A stretch of DNA of 64,000 nucleotides. Origin: Torreya grandis (taxonomy: Eukaryota > Streptophyta > Pinopsida > Cupressales > Taxaceae). Below, piece after piece: positions 11,930-24,566 of this stretch. The stretch covers positions 4,391,001-4,455,000 of the forward strand of contig JARHVA010000639.1 in NCBI GenBank assembly GCA_037957365.1. The letters run 5' to 3'. Below the pieces are notes generated by a model. It did no database searches, was not told where the DNA came from, and worked only from the letters and a program-made list of their open reading frames with translations. How positions within the stretch are numbered: the first letter of the stretch is position 1; every line of letters starts with the position of its first letter. The position numbers and the translations under genes are program-made.

Positions 11930-14013
11930 TACATGTTACTCAAATACCATTAGCTCTAAGTCCAGTTGGATGCATGCTTTCACAACTATTTAGGAGCTTG
12001 GAAACACTAATAGTAAATGTTGTCAAAGTTGAAGCGGTAGATGGAGATCCCCATCTCTAATACTTTGGGGAGGGAAAATATGATTTATAACATGTTTGGG
12101 GTCATAAATAAAACCTAAGACCAAGTTATTATCTACTGATCATGGTCAAGAGATTGATCCACTACCCATTCTAACCTCAAGAACTCCCTTCCCAATATGA
12201 GAAAATTATATTTTTAGGGTAACTTTAGATGATTGTAAAATAAAAAACATGTCATTTACATGAATAAAAATACCCATAAAATGCATGTAAAATAAATATA
12301 ATTTAACCTTATAACACATCAATGGAACCTTGGAGGTGAATATTTGGCACACATTGTAGTAATTAGTTCTAAAATATGTCTTTGTAGTGAAGAGACAAGT
12401 TCTTGTCCTCTAGTTGACACTTCCACCTCCAGGAAATTCACATGTAAATACATAATTTTAAGCACATATGGATATAAAAATTACATGTAATTCAAATACT
12501 TAAACTTCTAAATCCACCTAGATGCATGTTTTCAAAACTATTTAGGAGCTTGGAAACACTAACAACAAATGTTGTCAAAGTGGGAATAATAGTTAGAGAT
12601 CTCCACCTCTGGTGCTTATTAAAAGAAAAATGGAACTATAAACACATTTGAGGTGGTGGATAACATATAGGACTTGGGTTTTGGCCTCCAGTCACACCTA
12701 GTTAATTAACCCATTACCCATTCCAGCCTTAAGAATGCCTTTCTCAATAACAGAAATTTATAGTTCTAAAAGCTAACTTCAAACATGCATAAAATAGAAA
12801 ATGTAAATCATTTACATGAATTTAGATAAACATCATGTATTTGTAAAATAAATATAATTTCACACCATAGAATGTTAATGGAACCTTTGATGTGATTCTA
12901 CAACATGCTACAATAATCAATTCTAGAATGCAACTTTTTTGTAATGAAGAGATAAGGTATTGTCCTCCAACTAACACTTATGAATTTAGGACTTCCACAT
13001 GTAAATAAATCAATTTTACCATATATAGATATTCAAATTACATGTGATTCAAAGACTAAAACTTTAAAATGCACCTAGATGCATGTTTTCACAACTGTTC
13101 ACAAGCTTTGAAACACTAACACATTTTGTCAAATTTGAAGTGACAATTAGAGATATTCACCTCCAATGCTTCATGGAAGGAAAATAGTGATGATTTTTTT
13201 TTTGGGTGATGGATAACATATATTACTAGGTTCTTTGCTTTTAATCACAACTGATAGAGTGACCCATTACCCATTCCAACCTCAAGAATGTGTTTCCTAA
13301 TAATATGGAATTATAGGTCTATAGGGTAACTTCATATGGGCATAAAATGGAAACCATAATCCATTTTAATGAATTGGAATAACCATCACATTCATTTTGA
13401 ATCCATATAATTGAACCCATAAAAAATTCATGGAACCTTATAAATGAATCTATGGTACATGCTGCATTAATTCATCCTATAATGTAACTTTTTATAATGA
13501 AAAAATAATTTCTTGTCATTCAAATGACACTTTTTCCTTCGACACCTCCACATGAATATCCATCACTTTAAACACATTTGGATGGGAAAATGACATGTTC
13601 TCTAAATACCTTCAACTCAAAATCCACATGGATGTGTGTTTTCACAACTATTTAGGAGTTTGAAAACATTGACAATAAATGTTGTCAAAATTAAAGTGGT
13701 AGTTGGAGATCTCCACCTCCAATGATTTATGGAAGGAAACTAGCATTTCTAACACATTCTAGGTTGTACATAGCTTATAGGACTAGTTATTCACCTCCAA
13801 TCATGTTAGGTCAAGTGATCCACTACCCACTCTGGTTTTAAGAATGACATTCCCAATAAGAGAAAATAATATTTTTAACGTAACTTCAAGTATGCTTAAA
13901 AAAACTCTAAGTCGTTTGCATGATTTGAAAGAATCTTCACATGTATGTTGAAGCCCTATAATTCCACACTAGATCACATCAATGAAACCTTGGAGATGAA
14001 TCAATGGCACATG
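11795..14013. repeat. ~555-bp satellite array, left part
   Basis: Four tandem degenerate monomers are marked by the recurring GAAGAGACAAG / GAAGAGATAAG / GAAAAAATAAT box at 11789, 12389, 12946 and 13499. The spacings are 600, 557 and 553 bases, the first inflated by an AT microsatellite. Other shared phrases are GACCTCCACATG, GATGCATG, AGGAGCTTGGAAACACTAA, GATCTCCACCTC and ATCCACTACCCATTC. The fourth monomer is cut at 14013 by the chromovirus and resumes at 19557. Monomers look about 70-80% alike. No coding is seen. Confidence 0.9.
11861..11924. repeat. (AT)32 microsatellite in a satellite monomer
   Basis: A perfect AT tract of 64 bases lies in one satellite monomer. The other monomers have only a short AT-rich phrase at this place, so the expansion is private to this copy. 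Confidence 0.97.
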
Positions 14014-14360
14014 TGTTATTATATTAACCTATGGTATGTATAGGGACATGTGTGAATGAATTGTGGCTTACACAACTCGTATATTATCTTATCACATTTA
14101 CCTATGTTCTTAGTAAGGTCAACCTATGAAATAATCATGACAAAGTATAGTAGATATAGGAGATAGTGGTTATTATTTGAGAATTTTATTGTGAATTTTG
14201 CTATGATTACATTTTTGTGGAGGTCACCCATTTAAAGTGGCTTAGTTAATTTATCAAGAGTTTGATTTTTTGATAATTATTATTGTGGATCTATATATTC
14301 TTCTCTTATTTCTATGATATAATAGTTTATTGTGTAAAAATCTAGTAATTTAATTATAAG
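14014..14360 (+). repeat. Chromovirus 5' LTR
   Basis: This 347-bp repeat begins TGTTATTATATTAACC and matches 19205-19556 along its length, with shared AACCTATGGT, TTGTGGCTTACA, ATAGGAGATAGTGGTTA and ATTGTGGATCTATATATT. It is followed by TGGTATAAAAG at 14361-14371, an initiator-Met-type primer site. Confidence 0.88.
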
Positions 14361-14799
14361 TGGTATAAAAGTTTCGATTTGAGAAAGTTTTTATGGTGGA
14401 ATTTTTCTTTGGATCTGGAGTTGCACATCTCTTACAAGCTGAAGGATCGAAAAAACATAACTTACGATCTAGGAATAATTTCATTTTCAACCACTAAAAT
14501 ATTGTTCGACTAATTTATTGAAAAACATAGTTAGAAAATATGGAAATTTTTTATCTTTGTGCAAATTAGTATTCATTAGATTGGTCTCTATGAGATAATA
14601 TAAATAGTATATTATTTCAATACAATTTTTGGGCTAAATATTTTCACCCTTGTGCACATTAGTAGTCATTAAATTAATCTTGGTTAGGCAATCACAATGG
14701 TTTTATTTTACAATACACATTTTTGGGGTTGAAACCTTCCTGAGGTTTGTGTATGGTTGGTCCTAAAACTTGAAGATGTGGGAAAGGGAAATAAACTCT

Positions 14800-17700
14800 T
14801 AAAATGCCTCACAAGGATGACATATATTCTAAAACTTATGATCTGTGTATGTTAGAGGTGGTTCAACAAATTCAGCTAGAGGTACATGGCATGGTGTGTA
14901 AAGATTATCTTGATGAAGTTAAAGGGGACATCATAGGGATGGAAGGAAACATGAATAGATTGTAGGATTAATTGAAATAATTAATTGGGTAATTATACAA
15001 ATATATATACTAGTATTTTATAAATAACCCTCCACCACTCCAGTTTGGTTCTCCTCTAAATAATTATAATGCTAATCTAGGTTTGAAGGTGATGTTTCCA
15101 AAAAGTGGACTTGAACAAGTTTAATGGTAATGATCCACTCACATGGATCACTCAAATTGAAAATTTATTTGATCTACATTAGAATCCATATTTAAAAAAG
15201 GTGTTCATGACCTCTTTGTATCTAAAACCCAATAATTTCATTTGGTACTGAAGGTTGTGTGATCAAAAGAAAAAGAAGGATCTCCTAGTTTCCTAGTCTA
15301 CATTTTTTAAAGAGTTATAGCTTGGCTATCACAAAAATGTATCAGAAAACTACTTTAGTTAGATAATAAAACTACACCAAACATGGACTGTAAAGGATTA
15401 TATTCATCAATTTTATAATCTCTCCTTACATGTATTAGACATCACTAAGGAAAATATGACTAACCTATTTTTGGGTGGCCTCAAAGATAGCATCCAATTG
15501 GAGGCTCACATGTTTAGTCCCCATTTAATATCTAAAGCTATCCCAAGGGAACATATGGTAGTGGGAATGATCTTGAACAAAAAAAAATATTTCACTAATA
15601 TCGATGAATGCACTTTCCTAGAACCATCCCTTCTTTAGCCTACCAGATTGACCCCTCAATAAATTGAGAAGAAACATCCAATAGGTTTGTGTTTTAGCTA
15701 TGCTATAAAATGAAGCAAATGACATAATTATGTTTTTTTAAAAATTTAATTCATTAATAAGTATGATAAGGCCTAAGGTACAGGTTTGGATGAACCCAAG
15801 GATGATTCTAAAGATTCTCAACCTACTATTTATTAGCATGCACTTTCAAGTATTAGTACTTCTCAAAGCCTTAAGGTGGTGGGTTTCCTAAAGAAATAGA
15901 AGGTGACTATGTTGAGTGACTCTAGGATTACACATAACTTCATCAACAATAAGTTTTCTACTTGTTTTAATTATTTCATTTACCCATATCTAAAATTTTA
16001 GGTCGTAATTGCATATGGTGGTACCATCAACTATTTGTGAAAATGCCATAGTATTACTATTGCTATGGAAGACTACTTGTTAGAATTGTATTATGTTTTT
16101 TATTCCAATGGGATGGGATAATATTTATTTGGGAGTATAATGAATTACCACTTTGGGAACTATTGACATGAACTTATAGTAACTATTCATGTGCTTCCAT
16201 TAATAAGGTAAGACATTTGAACTACATGGATTATGGGATAAATATCCATAAATAGTTAGTTCCCATTAGATGACAAAGATTATTAAATAATATGCAAAGG
16301 ATTTGTGGCACACTTATTTCCATAGAGGTTCAACCAACCAAGGAGTCTATCAATATTAATTTACAAATGGTGCAGGATGACCATTATGTTATTTTTTAGT
16401 GACATGTCAAAAGGACTTCCACCAAGCCAAGTGCATGATCATACCATCATAATACTACCCAAAATTACACCACCCAAAATTAGAACCTACATGTATCCCT
16501 ATGCCCAGAATAGTGAAATTGAAAAGATGGTATAAAAGATGTTATAGAAAGGAATCATCTAACATAGCCAAAGTGAATATTCCTCCCCAATAGTTATGGC
16601 ATGAAATACAAATGAAATTTGGAGGATGTACCTAGACTATAGAGAAATAAAAAATTACACCATTAAATATAAGTTTCCTATTCTAGTAATTGATGATTTA
16701 CTAGATGAATTTCATGCTGCTATTTTATTTACCAAGTTCAATCTTTGCTCTATATATCATCAAATTTGAATCTGCATAGAGCACACAACTAAAACAACTT
16801 TCTAAACTCATGAAGGGAATTATGCATTTATGTTTATGTATTTTGGCCTCACAAATGCACCATCTACATTTTAAATTTTTATGAATATTATTTTTAGGCC
16901 ATTTTTTATAAATTTTATGTTGGTGAATTTGATGAAATTCTCAATTACAAATTTTTTTTTGGAAGACCATTCAAAGCATGTGAAACAAGTAGTCTCAGTT
17001 CTAGAATAACATCATCTTTATGCCAAACTTTCCAAATGTGCCTTTAGAGTTTGAGAGGTGAAGTACTTCAAAAATATTATTTCACATCAAGGAGTGAAAG
17101 TTGATCCTAAAAATATCTAAGTGTTAATGGAGTGGTAGGTTCCCAAGACCCTCAACAACCTCTAAGGATTTCTAAGGCTAATTGTTACTATCGTAGTTTT
17201 GTCAAAAACTATAGTAGAATTATATCCCTACTCACATATTTTTTTGAATAAATAATCTTTCTAGTGGAATTATAGAACCACCAAAGATTTTAGACAATTA
17301 AAAATAGCTATGTATACCACTCCAGTTTTGGCTACTCTTGACTTTTATAAAACTTTTATTATGGAACGTGATACGTCATGATATGGCATATGGATTGTAC
17401 TCATGTAATAAGGCAAACCTCTTAAATTTTAGATTTGTAAATTAAATGGAAGCAATAATATCAATCTAATATATGAGAAAGAGATGATGGCTATTTTACA
17501 TGTAGTCTAGTAATAGAAAGCATATTTGATGGGTCATCACGTTCAGGTAAAGACTGGTAATGATAGCCTCAACTATTTTTTAGAATGATTATATTCTAAA
17601 AGAATAATAAAAATGGGTGAATAAAATGTTACACTATAATTTTGAAATTTTATATAATAAAGGAAAAGATAATGTGGTGGTATATGCACTATGCCATAGG

Positions 17701-19175
17701 GATAAATTAATTGAGGCATTATTATGTGTAATGACCATTTGGTAGGAATATTGGCTATAAGAAGCAAGATCATAATGTGAGGATGACAATGCTATTGATT
17801 ATTTAATTAAAAATATTTATCAAGGTTTTTTGGGATCTAAAAAATTACATGGAATGGGAATGCATTATGGTGTAAAGACAAATTATACCTCTATAACAAT
17901 TCTCTCCTCAAATATAAATCCATTAGGATCTTTATGCATCTACAATAGGAGGTCATTCAGGATTTTTGAAAAAAATATCATATAATTAAAAAATAATTAT
18001 TTTGGGAAAGACTCAATGCAGATGTCTAAAACTATATGGCTGAATGCATGGTATGTCAATAGAACAAAGGTGAAACCATTAAGATCCCAGGTCTATTATA
18101 TCCTTTATCCATCCCTAGCCAGTGTTAAGAAGATGTTTCCATGGATTTAGTTACTGGGTTACCATGGTCTAAATGTATAAATTTTATAATGGTAGTTATG
18201 GATCATCTCACCAATTATACTCATTTTTCCCCTTATCACAACCATTTGTTTCCAATAGATTAGATTATGCTTTTCTCAATACAATTCAAATATTACATGG
18301 TAATCCAAACATCATTATAAGTGAATGATATTTTATATTTATTAGTAAAATTTATATTAAATTATTTACATATTTGGGCACCCAATTGGCTCATAGCTCA
18401 TCGTATCATCATCAATATGGTGGACAAATATAAGTAGTCAATAAATGTCTAGAATGGTATCTCTATTATTTTGCTTCTGATAAATAGGATAAATAAGTTC
18501 ATTCGTTGTCACTTACTGAGTGTGGTGTAATATTTATGTTCATCATTCATCCAAAATGTCTCCATTTATGTCCTTTTATGGATATGACCCCCTATCCATC
18601 ACTTCAAACTTGAAAGTCCATCCCAAGGTTCAAGCTAGTAAGGAACACATTCACTATCAACATGAGTTACCAGCCAATTTGTGAGAAAATTTAGCCATGG
18701 CACATAATCAAATGAAGTAGCATGTGGATCAAGACCATAGTGAGTGGTATTTTGACATAGGTAATTGGGTCTTTGTATGATTAAAACCATATAATTAGAT
18801 TTTGTTAAATCAACACAAAAAGGATAATGTGTTGTCTCCTAAGTATTATGGCTCTTATCAGATCTTGTATAAAATTGGAAGTGTCACCTACAAGTTGGAA
18901 TTACCTAGTCCATTCACTTATATTGGATATTCCATGTATCTTGCTTGAATAAGGTAATTAGACACATAGTTTATAATCAAATTGAGTTACCTAAATTGGA
19001 TGTGGAAGGTAGGGTTATTTTGGATCTTGAAAAGATCATTCAAATGCACACTATGAAACTATGGACCAAAGCAATTAAAGAGTATTTGATCAAATGAAAG
19101 AATTTTCATTGTAAATATGCAACGTGGGAGGATAAACTATTTTTCCAACAACATCCAAGGTTGATTCAACATTGA
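14800..19175 (+). pseudogene. Decayed Ty3/gypsy gag-pol with chromodomain-like C-terminus
   Basis: This is the broken polyprotein of the chromovirus. Gag begins near ATG 14803; a retrotransposon gag core reads FNGNDPLTWITQIENLF near 15120-15170 and an open gag stretch spans 15456-15638. The protease box near 15913-15940 reads DSRITHNF, with R where the active site normally has G. Reverse transcriptase follows at about 16610-17000 (YLDYREIKNY, FTKFNLCSIYHQI, MYFGLTNAPSTF); the catalytic box is altered to an FDEIL-like reading beside a frameshift. RNase H lies near 17340-17420, integrase at about 18020-18660 (SMDLVTGLPWSK, VVMDHLTNYTHF), and a chromodomain-like tail at about 19000-19175 (EYLIK then ATWED). 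PR-RT-RH-IN is the Ty3/gypsy order. Many stops and shifts make it inactive. Confidence 0.88.
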
Positions 19176-19204
19176 GGACATAATTTTTCTAAAGGTGATT
19201 GGAA

Positions 19205-19556
19205 TGGTACATCCTTAACCTATGGTGTGTCTAGGGATATATGTGGCTGACTTGTGGCTTACATACCTCTTATATTATCTTCTTAGATTTTTTTATGTTA
19301 TTAATAAGGTTAGCCTATGCAATAGCAATCTATAAGTGGAGTATATATATAGGAGATAGTGGTTAGTATTTGGTCATCATATTATGAATTCTAATCTCAT
19401 TGCATTGTTGTAGAGGTTACCCCCTCGAAGTGACTCATTTATATTTATCAAGCATTGTGATTTTCTATCAATTATTATTGTGGATCTATATATTATTATC
19501 TTATTTATGTGATATAATATTATATTATGTGAAAAAATAAGTAATTTCATTACAAC
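19205..19556 (+). repeat. Chromovirus 3' LTR
   Basis: This 352-bp LTR begins TGGTACATCCTTAACC and ends AATTTCATTACAAC, with many point differences from the 5' LTR that indicate an old insertion. A weak purine-rich stretch (TCTAAAGGTGATTGGAA) precedes it. Confidence 0.88.
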
Positions 19557-19962
19557 ACATTGAAATAATTAGTCCTAAAATGTAATTTTTTGTAATGAAG
19601 AAACAAGTTCTTGTGCTCCAAATGATACATCTACTTATGAGACCTCCACATGCAAATCCATCACTTCAAACACATATAAATAGGTAAATGACACATGTTC
19701 TCATGATCATGATCTATAAATCCATCTAGATGCATGTTTTCACAACTATTCAGGAGCTTGGAATCACTGACATCAAATGTTGTTAATGTTGAAGTGAAAG
19801 TTAGAGATCTCCACCTATAGTGATTTGTGGAAGGAAAGCAGCACTACCAACACATCTAAGGTAGTGAATAACATTTAGGACCATGTTATTAGCCTCTGAT
19901 GATGCCTAGTTAAGTTACCTAATACCCATTCCAACCTCAATAACACCCTTTCTCTAATATTG
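19557..19962. repeat. ~555-bp satellite array, right end
   Basis: This is the remainder of the monomer split by the chromovirus plus most of one more monomer (TAATGAAGAAACAAG box at 19593-19607; GACCTCCACATGCAAATCC; ATGCATGTTTTCACAACTATTCAGGAGCTTGGAA). Similarity stops near 19962 after the CCTTTCTCTAATAT phrase, so this is the right edge of the array in this window. Confidence 0.85.
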
Positions 19963-20181
19963 GAGTAATAATATTAAGCTTCTCTTACCTTCAAGAATAG
20001 GTAATTATTTACTAAAATGCCAACTATGTGAAGGTGGAAGCTTATTTAGCACCACTAACCTACATAAAAAATGTTAGTAAGTAGTTAAAAATGAAATTTT
20101 TATATATTACCTACAAAATCAATGAAATTTGGTAAAATTAAATACATTTACATTTTATAACTCAACATACCTTTTAATTTC
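19963..20181. other. AT-rich junction, nothing recognised
   Basis: This short stretch lies between the satellite edge and the 3' end of the minus-strand pseudogene. It may hold the terminus of the element that carried that gene, but I see no convincing terminal inverted repeat shared with the other side near 23210-23264. Confidence 0.4.
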
Positions 20182-23100
20182 AATCCAGAAAACCACTACG
20201 ATCTACTCTAATCTTGATAGTAGCAAGAAAAACTTCATGGTATGAATCATGAACTTTTTGTAGATTTTTGTCGAATGGACTCCCATAATATTTAACCAAT
20301 TGAATATTTTTTGTACTAACCAAATTTTAAGTGTAGTATCTTTCCATGTGTTTCAAAGTCTTAAAATAACCATATATCTAAATTTTTGATAGGATATCAT
20401 AAAAACCAAGTTGTAGTGACTACCATAGACCTAGTGGGATAGTCAATGTTTTCCCCATCTATGACTGGGGAAATCAATGTATTTTTTTCTTTTTCATACT
20501 AACATAATTAGTAATCCATTCCCTCTTTGTTATCCTCATAAAAAAAAACTAAAAATACATGTCTTGTATCAAAAAAACATAAATAATGACACTATCAAGT
20601 TAGATAATGATAAAAAATAGTACATAATGATTAATCTTCTACTAGGTTGCACTAGATTAAATACATGGTCAAAGTCATATGATGATGTCATATATATAAG
20701 TTGTAATTTTAGTGGAACATGATATGTGTCAATTAGAATTAGAGGTTTGTATCTCCATTAATCCACCCACTCTTGTGACTCACACTCCTTCCAAAAAATG
20801 TCCATGCATGTATAATAGAAACATTCTAAGTGTCTCATATGAATATTCTAAGACATTTCATTTGAATAATGAAATAAGTGGAGCTCTCTTGATCCTATTA
20901 TGGTCATACTATCCTCATACTTTACCAATTATTCTTCCTTCATCAATTATAAATATATATGAACATTATAATCTTCTTGAACACCATGGCCCATTTTCTC
21001 GTTACACCATTCAACAATGGGTTTTTCATTAGTCAAAATAATGCTATCTTCAAAATTTAACTCCTATCTTGTAAAATATATTTTTACACATGATCCAACA
21101 ATGTCATGTTCCCCTTTTCCATGGCCAACCTCAATAAAAATCCAAATATGTTTTATGTTAGTGTTAACATGCATCCTACTCAACCAGTAAAGCAAATGTG
21201 CAATCTTGAGTTACAATGTGCATTTATCGAACCAAATATAATATTGATTTAAATTAATGTTCCTCTCAGTCAAAATTTCATAGAACATATAAAAATAACC
21301 TTACAAGTACTCTGTACAATGTGATCAATAATCAATGACATATAAATGGTAATCCATTAATATTTTTTTATATTTATCTATACTATCTGGTGCATGCAAG
21401 AATGTTATATGCAAAAATATGACAACTTGTATCGAGTTATAATATTATAAAAAAATTCTATTTATGGTTTGAATGTGTAATTCTCAACAAAGTTGACTAC
21501 TAAAACAATAGAACCAAGTGGGAATGTGTCATTTCTTAACTTGAAATATTTATCTAACCACCTATCCCTATGTGTGTGACTTGCACACTCATAAATAATT
21601 TCCTCCCTACATTTGACCATAAATTCTGAAATAGATATTTGTTTTATAATAATCTCACACCTTTTATATTATTTTCCACCTTTTACTTTATATGTTCTAG
21701 ATTTTTATTTTCTCAAACCAACTAATCCCTATCCAATTGCACTTATCCTCTTCTCATGGATATAATTTTTTAATTTATGGCAATCCACCATAAATGTTAC
21801 AATTTCCATCCAAACATGCTTGGTTATAAAAAAAAACTATCTATCTGATCTTTCACAAAAAATAGTTGGAATAATTCCCCTTGACAATTTTGGTAGAAAT
21901 TTCATGCCATACTCTGGAAAAATGTTATTAATATGAAAATTACAATGCGCAAGGTGAAAAACATCATAGTGCATTTAAATTCAACATGTTGCCTACAAGA
22001 AGTGGTGCATGTGTGATTTATTTTTACATAAAAGGCTTTGGCCATCTCGAAATATCTTTGGCTAATAGATATTTGTGGATGTTTTTGTTAAAATTTAAGA
22101 TTAATTTTATGTTTGGGTCATATATAATCATTGTTTTAGATGAATTTCATAGTTATAAGAACCAACTCTTATTTGCAACACATCTCTTGTATTGGGTAAA
22201 ACTCTTGTATTGTCTTTCTAAAATTGTGCAAGTAAATATTTGAGAGCATCAAATATAGCCTTGTATTTTTGTGAAATACTACCAAAGAATGACCATAGCT
22301 CATTGGTATTGGCATTATTATGTATTTTTTGTAATCTAATTTCTTTCATTATTGTTTTTCTATTTATGTTAAGTGTTTGACTAGTTTTTAAAATCAAGCA
22401 TTTCCCCCCTACGTCACCACTTACAACACAAGTTGTAATTATATGTTAGGCAACATTAAAAACTTTAGTACATGTTTTCACACCTACAATATGATATACA
22501 TCATGTATATTTTCAATAATTTTCTTGTCATCCGCATCCATGTTAGATGTTCTTAGTCCTAAGGTGTACATTGTATGTCTCATCTTAATCAATTTCATCA
22601 ATAAAACAAATAATTGGTATTTCTTACATTAGAGTCTATTTTTTCAAATAAATTATTACAACTTATTTCACCTAGTCTTCTTTAATGGTGGTAAAACATC
22701 TTGTTAAGCATTGGTTTCAAAATAGTTTTATCAACTTCAATTACGTACTTTCATTTTATACACACAATTTTTGGAGGTGTTATTAATGGTGGAATTTGTT
22801 GAGGGGGTGTTTCCATATCATTATGTTCATTATTAGTTTCTTCATTGTCACTTTCATTGTTTAGTGTTTCCATGGGAAATTATTCATTATTAATTTCCTC
22901 ATTTTGTGTTTTCATTATTAGGGGGTAAATCATCTTGCATAGATTCATTATAAAGAAAAAAAAACATATTTCGATGTGAAATTGAAACATATTTTAGAAT
23001 TTTAGGTAAAAATTCATCATCTTTATTCCATTTTTCATTATAAATGTTATCATTATCTACTATAATTAGTTCATTAAGGATAGTATATACCTTGTGTCAA

Positions 23101-23205
23101 GTGAAAGGATTTCATTCATACCTTTTTTTTTCTCTTGAAACTTGTAATTTCTCTAGTGTATTATGATTTAAATATTTCTCTTCTTAAAATGAGATTTGTT
23201 ACCCA
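20182..23205 (-). pseudogene. Decayed transposase-like gene of an uncharacterised conserved family
   Basis: Read on the minus strand, several long collinear coding blocks appear. The N-terminal side is weak, with an acidic low-complexity stretch (22800-22960) and a possible ATG at 23202. Block 1 (22541-22111, 143 codons, three stops) includes NTNELWSFFGS. Block 2 (22063-21966) includes a KINHTCTTSCRQHVEF stretch with clustered Cys. Block 3 (21660-21465) includes HRDRWLDKYFKL and VNFVENYTF. Block 4 (21234-20575, 220 codons, about six stops) includes SRMHVNTNIKHIW, GHGKGEHD and GSRELHLFHYSNEMS. Block 5 (20428-20182) includes DSYHEVFLATIKIRV. I recall uncharacterised land-plant proteins, with animal relatives, sharing the DFAENYT, SDG..QFK and GHGKG..D landmarks; a DDE-type transposase role is inference. 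Frameshifts and stops make it non-functional. Confidence 0.72.
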
Positions 23206-23264
23206 TGACTAGACAAACTTGACGCATGTCCAAAAAAATAACTTGAGAGCTTTTGAAGTTGAGG
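23206..23264. other. Junction between pseudogene and gypsy LTR
   Basis: This short AT-rich spacer lies upstream of the minus-strand pseudogene and directly left of the gypsy 5' LTR. No feature is recognised in it. Confidence 0.4.
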
Positions 23265-24518
23265 TGTAAAAAAACTTGATATTGTAGATACTATTTCTAA
23301 GTTATATAACACCTCAATCTTATACATTTAGAAAAAATGGATCCTGGTAGTTCCTCTTAGTCATAAACATTTTCCCACTTTTGAAAGGCTCTAATCTACT
23401 ATCTTTCTATACTCATTGCTTATCTCTTAGTCTAAACAATGTTACCCTAATGACTTAGGGCTTCTATCTTGCCTAAAATGATATAAACTTGCTTATCTAT
23501 TATCTCTGCAAGTTCTAGACTTGTACCTACTTTCTTACTTCATGGATACTTATGTCCAAATTATACACCTACATCGATGCAAGTGTCATGTTATAATGCA
23601 AATGTCTAGTGCCCTAAAGTCTTCTAATTTTCAACTATACCATATCATTGTGGCTGTTATATGTGATTTATTACAAGATATTACAAAAGGACTGGTATGA
23701 ATACATGATCAATCCTCATTCATCATCCACCTTTCAAATTCACACCTCTCACAAGGAAATGTACTGAAAGCATTAAACTCAAGCACTCAAGTGAGAAAAC
23801 ATTTCTCTATTTTATCTGATTTCCTTATCAGTCATAAGGACATCAAATTTATAAGTCTAGATTATTGAAGGAGAATGGCATGAGTCATATTTCAAATTAC
23901 AAGATAGGTCATTATTTTACTTGATTTCCACATATTTCATCCTTGTACACACATAAGAGAACACATTAGTGAAAAATTACATCATTTTAAGGCATTCTTC
24001 AGATTAGTAGATATTTAAGAAACACCCAATGATAAAGGGTTATTTTGGATTATATTTAAATTTTGAGCCTACTAACCCACTTTTTCTAAGGTTAATATGA
24101 ATATGGAGAGCTAGGGTTTCCATTATTAAAAAAAAGTGACATTCCATAAGCCATATCTAAGCACACCAAAATAAATGTGACATAGAACCTAGAATATTCT
24201 AGGTGTTCAAATTTAGATCCAATGGGTATTCCATACTAGACACCTACATCCAATTCACATAAAAGTGTCAATGCAACCATTTTTGGTCAATACAAGTATC
24301 TGAGATCACATAGGTCAAATTTCTAAAATGTAGTGGTTGATCCAGAATCTAGATCTAGTCTATTTCCAACCTGTTCCACATTAGATCCATATGCATAGTT
24401 TAATATGGCTATGTACCACTTTCTACATTTATTTCAATTATTAGTTTTACTTATTATTTTTAGCATGTCTTAGTAATTAAATTCGAATTTTTTTTTATTT
24501 GAGTTTTCAATTAATTGG

Positions 24519-24566
<48 letters not shown>

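Larger units (their letters stand above)
14014..19556 (+). mobile_element. Reina-like Ty3/gypsy chromovirus, 5.5 kb, degenerate
   Basis: This complete but decayed LTR element is inserted in a satellite monomer. The 5' LTR is 14014-14360, the primer site starts at 14361, gag-pol lies at about 14800-19170 and the 3' LTR is 19205-19556. The flanking bases ACATG (14009-14013) and ACATT (19557-19561) are a 5-bp target duplication with one mismatch. Removing the element leaves a satellite monomer of about 550 bases, the array period, which independently supports the boundaries. Short LTRs, small total size and a chromodomain-like tail fit the Reina group of plant chromoviruses; the group name is inferred. 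Confidence 0.88.

Noticed and set aside
20165..20190. Possible splice donor (AAAAG then GTATGT on the minus strand) at the end of the pseudogene
   Set aside because: No downstream exon with matching protein pattern was found, and a stop lies just before it; the likeness is probably chance.
20712..21032. 106-codon open frame on the plus strand
   Set aside because: It is antisense to the long minus-strand pseudogene block at 21234-20575, whose protein pattern is far more convincing.
21986..22243. 85-codon open frame on the plus strand
   Set aside because: Antisense shadow of the same minus-strand pseudogene (blocks 1 and 2).
19963..23264. Terminal inverted repeats around the minus-strand transposase-like gene
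   Set aside because: Only a weak AAGCTTCTC / GAGAGCTTTT likeness was seen, too short and imperfect in AT-rich DNA.
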